From Bacillota bacterium (lineage in GTDB: Bacteria > Bacillota > Bacilli > Paenibacillales > UBA4045), in NCBI GenBank assembly GCA_023441055.1, contig JAEZQY010000029.1:186001-250000 (forward strand): 64,000 bases of DNA. Direction: 5' to 3'. Of the stretch, positions 15,582 through 24,107 are shown piece after piece (position 1 is the stretch's first letter; the number at the start of each line of letters is the position of its first letter). The notes beneath the pieces are model-generated. The model searched no databases and was not told the origin of the DNA. It saw nothing but the letters and a program-made list of their open reading frames with translations. Position numbers and translations under genes: made by a program.

Positions 15582-17252
15582 ATGAAACGCAGCTACATGA
15601 AACCAGCAGTGGCCTTGATTCTGACTGTCATTCTGGCGGTGACCTTGGCCGCATGCTCCAAATCCGAGAATACCAATACCACGTCGACCGCGAAGCCTGC
15701 GGATACGACGAGCTCACCCCCTGTGGAAGCCGATGCTAAGCTGAATCCTGATGAACCCGCATGGCAACTCGATACGAGCCCTGTGGAATTATCGTGGTTC
15801 GTTGGCGCTTCCTGGTACGGACACTCCTGGGGAGACAGCCTGAGCTCCAAGTATGTGACGGAGAAGACAGGTGTGAATGTGAAGCTCGAGGTGCCATCCG
15901 GCGATGCCAATGAGCATATCACCCTGATGATGACCTCTGGCAAGCTGCCTGACCTGATCTCGATGGGTTCATGGGAGACCGCTGTTAAGAAGCTATGGGA
16001 GGGCGATCATGTGTATGCCCTGAATGAGCTCGCTGAGCAGTATGATCCTTACTTCTTCAAGGTCGCCGGCGACGGAACGCTGAAGTGGTATCGTCAGGAT
16101 AATGGCAATACGTATGGCGTACCGAATGACTCCTACAGCCCGAACTTAATGCATGAGACCGGCATGACGGCTGCCAATCAGACGTTCCTGGTTCGCAAGG
16201 ATCTATACGAGGATATGGGCAGACCGGATCTAAGCACACCGGAGGGCTTCCTGAACGCGCTGCAAATGCTTAAGGATAACTATGCACAGTACAAGGGCCA
16301 GCCGATAAGTCCATTCTTCGCGCAAGGGAATGTGCCTTACGGGATGACAGAATACTTGCAGAACCTGCTGGCTGTTCCGCATGAGCAGGATGGCAAGGTG
16401 TATGATCGCATGACGGATCCGGATTATGTCACCTGGCTCAAGACGTTCCGCACGGCGTATGAGCGTGGACTCATCAATGTCGACTTCCTGGTCGATTCCG
16501 ATACTCAGGTTGAAGAGAAGACGAACAATGCCCGTTACTTTATGATGATTCGCGAGTGGATGGGGATGACGGCTGTCAACCCGATGCTGGCTGCCAGCGA
16601 CAATCCGGATTCCTATTATATTGCAGTGGATGGACCGCAGAACAGCAAGGGTGAGTCCGCCAAGCTGTTCCCTGGCAATATGGACGGCTGGATGGTCACT
16701 ATGATTAGCAAATCGACCAAGGACCCGGATCGCGCGATCCGCTTCCTGTCCTATCTAGCCAGTGAAGAGGGCCAGCGGGATCTATTCCTCGGCAAGGATG
16801 GCGAGACTTGGGCCATGGTTGATGGCAAGCCGCAATTGAATGCGGATATGGTTGAATTGCTCAATACGAATATTGAGCAGCTCGAGAAGGAATACGGCAT
16901 TATGGATACGTACTGGATGATGCGCAACCCGGTCATCGTCAATCAATGGCGTCCGGAGAAGGCACCTGTCATTAAGCAGATGGAGGACTTCGCGAACAAG
17001 CAAGCGGACATTGACAGCGGGATCTACAAGGGACTCGATCCGCTCGGTGATTCGGATGCGGCGATCGCCTGGTCGCGCATCTCTCAGAATTGGGAGGAAG
17101 TGCTGCCTGAGCTGATCACCGCCAAGGACGAAGCCGCCTTCGACAAGATCTTCGACAGCTACCTGGATCGTCGCGCGGGCTACGGCTTCGACAGCGTCAT
17201 GGCGCATCGTCAGGCGGAGCTGGATGTACGTAAGGCCAAGATGGCCGAATAA
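15582..17252 (+). CDS. Extracellular sugar-binding lipoprotein
   Basis: 556-residue substrate-binding protein of the large LipO/YtcQ type. A signal peptide ends in the lipobox LAVTLAAC, so the mature protein is lipid-anchored by its cysteine at the outer face of the membrane. A Ser/Thr-rich linker precedes the binding domain (ADAKLNPDEPAWQLDTSPVELSW). I prefer ATG 15582 to ATG 15570, because GAAGGGA overlaps the latter. It delivers ligand to the two upstream permeases. A strong hairpin after the stop separates its transcript from the sensor kinase gene. Confidence 0.9.
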   Translation: MKRSYMKPAVALILTVILAVTLAACSKSENTNTTSTAKPADTTSSPPVEADAKLNPDEPAWQLDTSPVELSWFVGASWYGHSWGDSLSSKYVTEKTGVNVKLEVPSGDANEHITLMMTSGKLPDLISMGSWETAVKKLWEGDHVYALNELAEQYDPYFFKVAGDGTLKWYRQDNGNTYGVPNDSYSPNLMHETGMTAANQTFLVRKDLYEDMGRPDLSTPEGFLNALQMLKDNYAQYKGQPISPFFAQGNVPYGMTEYLQNLLAVPHEQDGKVYDRMTDPDYVTWLKTFRTAYERGLINVDFLVDSDTQVEEKTNNARYFMMIREWMGMTAVNPMLAASDNPDSYYIAVDGPQNSKGESAKLFPGNMDGWMVTMISKSTKDPDRAIRFLSYLASEEGQRDLFLGKDGETWAMVDGKPQLNADMVELLNTNIEQLEKEYGIMDTYWMMRNPVIVNQWRPEKAPVIKQMEDFANKQADIDSGIYKGLDPLGDSDAAIAWSRISQNWEEVLPELITAKDEAAFDKIFDSYLDRRAGYGFDSVMAHRQAELDVRKAKMAE

Positions 17253-17274
17253 CGAAGACTTACTGGATATGTTG

Positions 17275-17302
17275 CCGGCCGCGGATATAGCGGCCGGTAT
17301 TC
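17275..17302 (+). terminator. Hairpin between binding-protein and sensor-kinase genes
   Basis: CCGGCCGC (17275-17282) pairs with GCGGCCGG (17290-17297), followed by TATTCCCAATTTT. It probably lets the transporter be made in excess over the two-component system. GTAATA/TATTAC repeats at 17311-17330 follow and may belong to a separate promoter. Confidence 0.65.
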
Positions 17303-17350
17303 CCAATTTTGTAATACATGGTATATTACAAAGATGGGGAGGATCGACGA

Positions 17351-19189
17351 ATGAAGCAACTGCTAACTAGAATGAGGAAGCTGTACCGTAAATCCCGCAT
17401 CTCCCAGAAGCTGTTCCTAGCCTTCAACATTCTGATTGTTGTCCCTGCCATTGTCGTATCTTTCTTGTTCATTCGCACGCAGGAAACGCAGCTATATAAG
17501 GATGCTATGGCTACCGGCAGCAGCCATGTCTCTCGGTTGAACGAGCAATTACGCAGCAGAATGGGAACACTTGAAAACGCTTCCTATACCGCGCTGACTC
17601 AGAAGGCGTTCGTCGACTTCATTCATTCCGATATGCGTGGAGACGGCCTGCGTCTGGTGAAATTCCGACAGAATCAATACGAGCAGATGCATAATATGAT
17701 CCGCAGCTATGAGATGATCAATGAGCTCAGCTTCTATGTCGACAATCCCGATCTGCATGAGATCTGGCCGGAGATCTACCACTATGACCGATTCTGGCCG
17801 CAGGATTACTGGGCGACGCTGCGGGATGAGGGCGGTGCAACGTTCCGCTTGTTCGCGCTTAGGGATGGCGAGGATACGCTATCCTATTACCGGCTGGTAC
17901 GACTCCAGGGGCAGCAGCAGAAGCTGCCTACCATTATGGAGATTCGCTCGCCGCATCGCATATTCTTCGATGTCCTGCTCGAGGAGCAAGCGGGCAACTT
18001 CTTCTCCGTCGTAATCGACGCAGAGGACCCTGCGCGCTCGGTGTACAATCCAGAGCACGCATTCGCCCAGACAGCTGGGCATAAGCTTCAGGATATTCTG
18101 GGCCGTATTCATCAGCAATTGGAAGTACTGGAGCAGCATAGTCCGATGCAGGTGGAGGCTGGTGATCAGCTCTACTATGCCCTGTACCGCTATATCGCCC
18201 CGCTGAACGCGTATGTGGTGGATATCGCGTCGCATCAAGAGCTGATGGAGGGCCCTCGCAGCTGGTACACATCGGTCGCGGCGATTACATTATGCGTACT
18301 ACTGCTAATCATGCTGTTAGTCTCTCAGACGACGAGGCGCATGTTCCGACGACTGGACAGCGTGCTCGCTTCGATGCGCATGGTGCGACGAGGCCAATTG
18401 GATGCCAAGATTCATACAGGCTTAGAGGGTCACGAAACCGGTGATGAAATTGACGAGGTCGCGATCAACTTCAATAAGATGCTGGATGAGATCAGACGCC
18501 TGATGACTCAGGTGGTGGATAAGCAGCTGATCGCCAAGGACGCGCAGCTTCACTCCCTGCATGCACAGATCAATTCACACTTTCTCTATAACGCGCTCGA
18601 GTCCATTCGTATGCAAGCGGAGGTCCAGCAGCAGCCCGCCATCGCGGACACGCTCGTATCGCTGGGCTCGCTGCTGCGGTACAGCATGAAGTGGCAGAGC
18701 GACACCGTGGCACTCAGCGATGAGCTGGCCAATATTAGGAGCTATATCCAATTCATCAACTTCATGGAGGGCAGCAATGTGTCCTTAACAGCGGATCTCC
18801 CGCAGGAGGTGCTCCGTTATACGATTCCCAAGATGTGCATGCAGCCAATCGTCGAGAACGCCGTCCATCACGCGGCCCCTGCTGGCGGTTCTGTGCGAAT
18901 CGAGATCACGGTGCAGGTTGAGCGTGACCGCCTGCTGCTCATTCAGGTGCGTGACGATGGGTCCGGAATAGAACCGGACATATTGAATCGCCTGCAGACC
19001 GCGCTGCGCGGTGACACGGATTCGCCGATCGTCGCCAGTAAGAATGGACTGGGCTTGGAGAATGTGAATAAGCGATTGCAGCTCCATTACGGCGAGGAAT
19101 GCGGCCTGTGGATCGACAGTACGCAAGGCGCTTACACCTGTGTAACGATACGATTGCCATGGGAGAATGTGAATTTGGGGGGATGGTAG
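17351..19189 (+). CDS. YesM-type sensor histidine kinase
   Basis: 612-residue membrane kinase. Two hydrophobic helices (about 20-45 and 300-320) flank a large extracellular sensing domain; a HAMP segment follows (about 320-375), then the His_kinase domain with the phospho-acceptor in INSHFLYNALESI (H410) and an HATPase with VENAVHH and GNGLGLENVNKRL-like G-box (here KNGLGLENVNKRL). ATG 17351 is preceded by GGGGAGG. The stop overlaps the response-regulator start region, so the pair is co-translated. By position it senses the sugar handled by the upstream transporter. Confidence 0.92.
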   Translation: MKQLLTRMRKLYRKSRISQKLFLAFNILIVVPAIVVSFLFIRTQETQLYKDAMATGSSHVSRLNEQLRSRMGTLENASYTALTQKAFVDFIHSDMRGDGLRLVKFRQNQYEQMHNMIRSYEMINELSFYVDNPDLHEIWPEIYHYDRFWPQDYWATLRDEGGATFRLFALRDGEDTLSYYRLVRLQGQQQKLPTIMEIRSPHRIFFDVLLEEQAGNFFSVVIDAEDPARSVYNPEHAFAQTAGHKLQDILGRIHQQLEVLEQHSPMQVEAGDQLYYALYRYIAPLNAYVVDIASHQELMEGPRSWYTSVAAITLCVLLLIMLLVSQTTRRMFRRLDSVLASMRMVRRGQLDAKIHTGLEGHETGDEIDEVAINFNKMLDEIRRLMTQVVDKQLIAKDAQLHSLHAQINSHFLYNALESIRMQAEVQQQPAIADTLVSLGSLLRYSMKWQSDTVALSDELANIRSYIQFINFMEGSNVSLTADLPQEVLRYTIPKMCMQPIVENAVHHAAPAGGSVRIEITVQVERDRLLLIQVRDDGSGIEPDILNRLQTALRGDTDSPIVASKNGLGLENVNKRLQLHYGEECGLWIDSTQGAYTCVTIRLPWENVNLGGW

Positions 19190-19191
19190 GT

Positions 19192-20733
19192 ATGACCCAT
19201 ATCCTGATTGTGGATGACCAGAAGAACATACGCGACGGTCTGCAGGCCATGCTGAGGCAATTCTCGCTGCCGATTGACACCATCTACAGCGCAGCTAGCG
19301 GTGTTGAAGCGCTGCAGCTGCTGCGAGCGCATCGCATTCAGCTTGTCATCACCGATATCCGAATGCCGGATATGGACGGATTGACGCTAATGGAGCACGC
19401 CAGGCAGGAGCGATTAGAGGCGGATTATCTGATTATTAGCGGCTACAGCGATTTCGCCTATGCGCAGAAGGCGATTGGACTTGGGGCCAAGGGATATCTA
19501 CTTAAACCTGTGAAGCGTGAGGATCTGCTGGCCTCGATCGAGCATGTGTGGCAGGAGATCCAGACACGTCAGGCACTCTCGCGCAGCATGGAGCATCTAT
19601 CCCGCCGCGCCCGCGAGACGGACCGTAAGGAGCTGCGTATGTTCATGCAGGGCGCAGCCTACGATGAGGCATGGGTCCGCCACACCGAGCAGCAGCATCC
19701 AGAGCTGTGGAACAGCTACCGGTTATGCCTGCTGCGTGAGGAGCGCTGGATCAACCAGCCTGGAGCAAGCAGCGCCCATACGATGGAGGCGATCGCCTAC
19801 AGCGTATATGGCAGCCAAGGGTGTCTGTGTCTGCAGCACCGCCCCTATCTCATACTAGCGGTTGACGCAGCCATAGATCCAGCCAAGCTGACCGATGCGC
19901 TGCAAGCCGGACAGATCTCAGCCATCACGGCGATGACGAACCCGCAGCAAGGTCTCGGAGAGCTGCCTGGCAGCTATACGCTAGTGATGGAGCTCTATCG
20001 CCATAGCTACTTGTTCCCGGATATTCGCTGCCTATTGCCAGCTCAGATCGAGCGGTTGGATCAGCAATGGCAGCTTCCGTATGAAGAGCTGTATGGCCTG
20101 TTCCAGTTAATCGGCACCGATCACAGCGGTCGAATCGCGCAAGGCATCTCCGCGCTGTTCCACAAGGACGCGTTGCAGCGCTATCCGATCCGCTACACCC
20201 TGCAGCTCTGCAGCGCTACGGTCCAGCTATTAGAGGAGTATGTGCGAGTTATCCGTCCGTATATGGAGGAGGATGCGCTGGATATCGAATGTCTGCGTAA
20301 TCTGTTCGACTATCCGAGCATGCGCGATTATATCCAAGCCCTGCAGCAACAGCTGCTTCGCCTGAATCAATTTTACTACGAATATAAGTGCAGCTATCGT
20401 AATTCACAGGACTTGAATGAAGCGATCCGATTTATCCATGAGAATTATCATAAGCCGCTGGATCTTGCGATGGTCTCTAATCATGTATCGCTTAACTATG
20501 CCTACTTCTCCAACCTGTTCAAGAAGAATGTGGGCAAGGGCTTCGCCGAATACCTGCGCGATGTGCGGCTCGATAAGGCCCGGCGGCTGCTCGCCGAGAC
20601 CGAGCACAAGATCATCGAGGTAGCCGCTATGGTCGGCTATGAGAGTTATAAGAGCTTTACGCGGACGTTCCGGGAAGCCATGAATATGCAGCCGACCGAA
20701 TACCGTCAGCGGATGCGGCGGAAGCGAACCTAG
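19192..20733 (+). CDS. YesN-type response regulator with AraC DNA-binding domain
   Basis: 513-residue regulator. The receiver domain occupies residues 1-120 with acidic pocket D8/D9, phospho-acceptor D55 in VITDIRMPDMDG and lysine in LLKPVKRED. A long linker domain follows, then two AraC helix-turn-helix motifs in the last 100 residues (DLAMVSNHVSLNYAYFSNLF and IIEVAAMVGYESYKSFTRTF). ATG 19192 follows a G-run at 19177-19182; ATG 19183 is an in-frame alternative. It probably activates the permease operon and the divergent GH16 gene. Confidence 0.93.
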   Translation: MTHILIVDDQKNIRDGLQAMLRQFSLPIDTIYSAASGVEALQLLRAHRIQLVITDIRMPDMDGLTLMEHARQERLEADYLIISGYSDFAYAQKAIGLGAKGYLLKPVKREDLLASIEHVWQEIQTRQALSRSMEHLSRRARETDRKELRMFMQGAAYDEAWVRHTEQQHPELWNSYRLCLLREERWINQPGASSAHTMEAIAYSVYGSQGCLCLQHRPYLILAVDAAIDPAKLTDALQAGQISAITAMTNPQQGLGELPGSYTLVMELYRHSYLFPDIRCLLPAQIERLDQQWQLPYEELYGLFQLIGTDHSGRIAQGISALFHKDALQRYPIRYTLQLCSATVQLLEEYVRVIRPYMEEDALDIECLRNLFDYPSMRDYIQALQQQLLRLNQFYYEYKCSYRNSQDLNEAIRFIHENYHKPLDLAMVSNHVSLNYAYFSNLFKKNVGKGFAEYLRDVRLDKARRLLAETEHKIIEVAAMVGYESYKSFTRTFREAMNMQPTEYRQRMRRKRT

Positions 20734-20851
20734 CCATCCTGATCACCATTCAAAAAATCAAATTTTCCTATTCCCCCTAGATCAGATATAATTGATATTG
20801 GTTCGCCAATAGGACTCATTTACTGTTCATTCGACCAGAGGAGAGATTATA

Positions 20852-22042
20852 TTGACCAGGGCTGTAGGAACTGTAGTACGGGGGCTTCGCGCTCCAATTA
20901 TCAATCAAGGCGATTCGATCGAGGATGTCGTTGTGGACGCAGTATTGCATGCTGCCGAATGCGAAGGCTTCGCGATTGAGAATCGTGACATTGTGACTAT
21001 TACCGAATCCATTGTCGCGCGTGCGCAAGGAAACTATGCGACGATTGACGATATCGCAACAGACATCCGGAACAGGTTTGATGGCGAGACAGTCGGCGTC
21101 ATCTTCCCGATCCTGAGCCGCAACCGATTCTCGAATTGCTTGCGCGGCATTGCCAGAGGCGTCAAGCACATCGTTCTGATGCTGAGTTATCCGTCCGACG
21201 AGGTCGGCAATCATCTGGTCGATCTCGATCATCTCGACGCCGAGGGTATCAATCCATGGACCGATGTGCTCACGGAATCGCAATTCCGCAGCCACTTCGG
21301 CTATAACAAGCATGCGTTCACAGGCGTCGATTACATCGAATACTATCAATCCTTGATTACAGGCGAAGGCGCAACCTGTGAGGTGATCTTCTCCAACAAT
21401 CCTAGAACGATTCTGGACTATACCCGGAACGTGTTAACCTGCGATATTCATACCCGCGAGAGGACGAAGCGGATATTAACGGATAGCGGCGCGCAGATTG
21501 TGCTTGGGCTTGACGATATTCTGTCGAAGCCGGTGGGCGGCAGCGGCTATAATGAAGCATACGGCCTGCTCGGCTCCAATAAAGCGACCGAGGACAGCGT
21601 GAAGCTGTTCCCGAACAACTGCCAGCCCATTGTAGACCAAATCCAGGAGAAGCTTAGAGCGGCGACCGGTAAAACCGTCGAGGTGATGGTATACGGGGAT
21701 GGCGCGTTCAAGGACCCGATAGGTAAAATATGGGAATTGGCGGACCCGGTCGTATCACCTGCTTACACACAGGGACTAGACGGCACGCCGAACGAGATCA
21801 AACTGAAGTACCTGGCAGATAACAACTTCGCGCATCTTCGGGGCGAGGAGTTGAAGCAGGCCGTCTCAGCATTCATCCAGAACAAGAATGAAGATCTGGT
21901 AGGCGCGATGGAAGCACAAGGCACGACACCGCGCAGACTGACGGATCTGATCGGCTCGCTGTCTGATCTGACATCAGGCAGCGGTGACAAGGGCACACCG
22001 ATCGTCTACATTCAGGGATACTTCGACAATTATACCAAGTAA
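20852..22042 (+). CDS. CofE-like (F420-0:gamma-glutamyl ligase family) protein
   Basis: 396-residue protein with the CofE fold: GDSIEDVVVDAVLHA and NRDIVTITESIVARAQGN correspond to the N-terminal and substrate-binding segments, and VYGDGAFKDPIGKIWELADPVVSPAY carries the metal-binding acidic region. Authentic CofE adds glutamate to coenzyme F420-0, a cofactor not usually made by Paenibacillus relatives, and none of the other cof genes is nearby. It may therefore ligate glutamate to another acceptor. TTG 20852 follows AGAGGAGAGA; a TATAAT lies at 20787-20792. Monocistronic. Confidence 0.8.
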   Translation: MTRAVGTVVRGLRAPIINQGDSIEDVVVDAVLHAAECEGFAIENRDIVTITESIVARAQGNYATIDDIATDIRNRFDGETVGVIFPILSRNRFSNCLRGIARGVKHIVLMLSYPSDEVGNHLVDLDHLDAEGINPWTDVLTESQFRSHFGYNKHAFTGVDYIEYYQSLITGEGATCEVIFSNNPRTILDYTRNVLTCDIHTRERTKRILTDSGAQIVLGLDDILSKPVGGSGYNEAYGLLGSNKATEDSVKLFPNNCQPIVDQIQEKLRAATGKTVEVMVYGDGAFKDPIGKIWELADPVVSPAYTQGLDGTPNEIKLKYLADNNFAHLRGEELKQAVSAFIQNKNEDLVGAMEAQGTTPRRLTDLIGSLSDLTSGSGDKGTPIVYIQGYFDNYTK

Positions 22043-22114
22043 GATCTAGGGCACCTATTCAGTATAGAAGCGCGGCTGGGATAGCCATTATGAGCAACGT
22101 CGGCGGAGCGCTAG

Positions 22115-22696
22115 TCATTCCGGCTTGAGCGACAATAGCCGCGACGCTACGAGCCTCATGTCCTCCAGCAGCAGCGGATACAGATTCGGACGGCGGCGTG
22201 CAGCGAGCGGATGATAGGTAACGGCTGTCGGATAGCCGTTCACCTGCTGCCAGCTCCCTCTCAGCGACTTGACCTCAAGCTCCGGGTTACGGAAGAAGGA
22301 CTGGACAGCTACATTGCCGAAGCAGACAACCAGGGCGGGCTGCTGCTTCTGCAGCTGCTCCAGCAGATGATTCATGCAGATCGCCCGCGTCTTCGGCTTA
22401 TCATAGGCCCGGATGGGCCGCCTCTTCAATATATATGTCATATACAGCTGATCACTCGCCATGCCGGCTTCATTCGCTGCTGTCTGCAGGGTCTGGCGCG
22501 TCCCGCACACGAACGGGCTGCCCTCCCGATCTTCCCGAGCGCCCGGGTTATCCAGAATAAACATGACCGGTGCCTTCGGATTGCCCTCCCCCCATACCAT
22601 TCGCGACCCCTGCCGATACAATTCACATTCCCGGCAGTCCTTATGTGCCTCCGGTGTCGGGTCCTCTGTCCAGATTTCCGGACAAAAAAAATGCAT
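22115..22696 (-). CDS. Uracil-DNA glycosylase superfamily protein (family 4-like)
   Basis: 193-residue protein with UDG family-4/5 motifs: FILDNPGAREDREGSPFV (motif 1, normally GEAPG) and the C-terminal TYHPLAARRRPN (motif 2, normally HPS/HPA). Cys residues in CRECELY near the N terminus plus ICMNH and VVCFGN are placed to bind a 4Fe-4S cluster as in family 4. It probably removes uracil or another damaged base from DNA. ATG 22696 has GGAGGAG 10 bases upstream; GTG 22705 is too close to that SD. The D in place of E in motif 1 may alter specificity. Confidence 0.82.
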   Translation of the reverse strand: MHFFCPEIWTEDPTPEAHKDCRECELYRQGSRMVWGEGNPKAPVMFILDNPGAREDREGSPFVCGTRQTLQTAANEAGMASDQLYMTYILKRRPIRAYDKPKTRAICMNHLLEQLQKQQPALVVCFGNVAVQSFFRNPELEVKSLRGSWQQVNGYPTAVTYHPLAARRRPNLYPLLLEDMRLVASRLLSLKPE

Positions 22697-22775
22697 GGCA
22701 ATCACACTCCTCCATGCATTAGGATAACCAACTTTTGTTGTCTCTACTTCAGCGTACTTCAGAGTAATGTTCCCG

Positions 22776-23465
22776 CTACTCCCCTGCTAGCATCAGCCGC
22801 TCCAACTCGAGTGGCTCAATGTACACGCCATCCTTGTACGCTCTCATGTTGCCACCGGAGATCTCATCGATCAGGGCAACCTGTCCACCTTGATTCAGGC
22901 GGCCGAATTCCAATTTAATATCATACAGCTCAATGCCCTTCTTGCCCAGCTCGTTCTTGACCAACTGGCTGATCTGCTTCGTTAGCTCCTCCAGTGCATC
23001 GTATTCATCCGCAGACACGATTCCAAGCATAACTAGCGCAGACTTGCTGATCGGCGGATCCTGGCGGTCGTCATCCTTAAGCGTAACCTCCACGAACGCA
23101 TCGAGCGGCTGCCCCTCCTGTGCATACAAGCCGTAGCGACGCAAGAAGCTTCCCACTGCGCGATAGCGGCAGATCACCTCCAGCCCTTGGCCGAATACAG
23201 CAGCAGGCACGACGGTCATCGTCGCCCCGTCGATATCCGCATCGATGTAATGCGTCGGGATGTTTAATGCGTTCAATTTCTCGAAGAAAAACTTCGTCAG
23301 CCGCAATCCCGCCCGACCGGCGCCCTCCATCACTAGCCCCACCGTATTCGCGCCCGGATCGAACACCCCATTCTCGCCGGTCACATCATCCTTGAACTGG
23401 AGCAGATAATTCCCATTGTCCAGCTCATAGACATCCTTGGTCTTGCCCGTATACACATGCTTCAT
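22776..23465 (-). CDS. purC: SAICAR synthetase
   Basis: Phosphoribosylaminoimidazole-succinocarboxamide synthase, 229 residues, which joins aspartate to CAIR in purine synthesis. Signatures are YTGKTKDVYELDNGNYLLQFKDDVTG at the N terminus, PAAVFGQGLEVICRYRAVGSF in the middle and GRLNQGGQVALIDEISGGNMRAYKDG near the end. ATG 23465 follows AAGGAGAT. It stands alone rather than in a pur operon, and may be a second copy, which cannot be judged from this window. Confidence 0.93.
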   Translation of the reverse strand: MKHVYTGKTKDVYELDNGNYLLQFKDDVTGENGVFDPGANTVGLVMEGAGRAGLRLTKFFFEKLNALNIPTHYIDADIDGATMTVVPAAVFGQGLEVICRYRAVGSFLRRYGLYAQEGQPLDAFVEVTLKDDDRQDPPISKSALVMLGIVSADEYDALEELTKQISQLVKNELGKKGIELYDIKLEFGRLNQGGQVALIDEISGGNMRAYKDGVYIEPLELERLMLAGE

Positions 23466-23711
23466 TGCGCAATCTCCTTGTTCAATCAATTTTCATCCGA
23501 CCTGACATATTCCCTGCCACCGCTTCAGATTCATTGTTCTACCCACATATTATACATGATTGAAGCATGTTGGAGGAGAACCTCTATGATCATTCCTGTT
23601 GATCGCGGCGGGGAGTCGAATTGAACACCCTTGTGGGATTGAACCGTCGCCCGATTCAGAAATTTGCGAGCTGCGGTGAGAATCGTTGCTCCTATACGTT
23701 GGTATGTGCTG

Positions 23712-23844
23712 TAACGGACCTGAGAGGCGCTATCAGCCCGAAATTTAGCCACTTAGAAATCTAGCGGACCCAGCTGCGCTTATTGGGGCGAAAACAGCAC
23801 TCACAGCATCGAATTTACGCGAATAAGAGCCGTGGAGTCCGTTA
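23712..23844. repeat. 133-bp intergenic element, copy 2 (TAACGGAC...GTCCGTTA)
   Basis: Like the copy at 10765-10897, it begins TAACGGACCTG, has TAGCGGACC at offset 50 (23762) and ends GTCCGTTA at 23837-23844, giving the same 133-bp length. Internal sequence matches only near the boxes. The whole gap between purC and the MMPL gene (23466-24107) has no convincing gene. Confidence 0.7.
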
Positions 23845-23884
23845 GAAAATAAAGAAGGCTATTATTGGTGATTTAGCGCCTGTG

Positions 23885-24021
23885 GAGTCCGTTAGCTGTG
23901 CAGCCAGCGCGGACCAGCGACAATCGAGCGAGTCCGTTAGCTGTGAAGCCAGCGCAGACTTGCGACAATCGAGCGAGTCCACGTTAGCTGTGCAGCCAGC
24001 GCAGACTTGCGACAATCGAGC
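23885..24021. repeat. Three tandem 45-47 bp direct repeats carrying a GTCCGTTA box
   Basis: Units 23885-23929, 23930-23974 and 23975-24021 each begin GAGTCC, continue through GTTAGCTGTG-AGCCAGCGC and end in GCGACAATCGAGC. Copies 2 and 3 are most alike; copy 3 has a 2-base insertion (GAGTCCACGTTAGC). The GTCCGTTA box is shared with the 133-bp elements, so these look like locally amplified ends. Confidence 0.8.
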
Positions 24022-24107
24022 TGCAACAGCAAGTGGCGGCGCAGGGACACCCTCCCCCAGCACCGCCATATCTTCCTGCAGATTAACCCTGCAGATTAAC
24101 TCACAGT

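Noticed and set aside
23531..23752. 73-codon minus-strand frame and T-arm-like GGTTCAATCCC (tRNA remnant?)
   Set aside because: The flanking bases do not pair as a T stem and no other tRNA arms are present; the frame has no recognisable motif.
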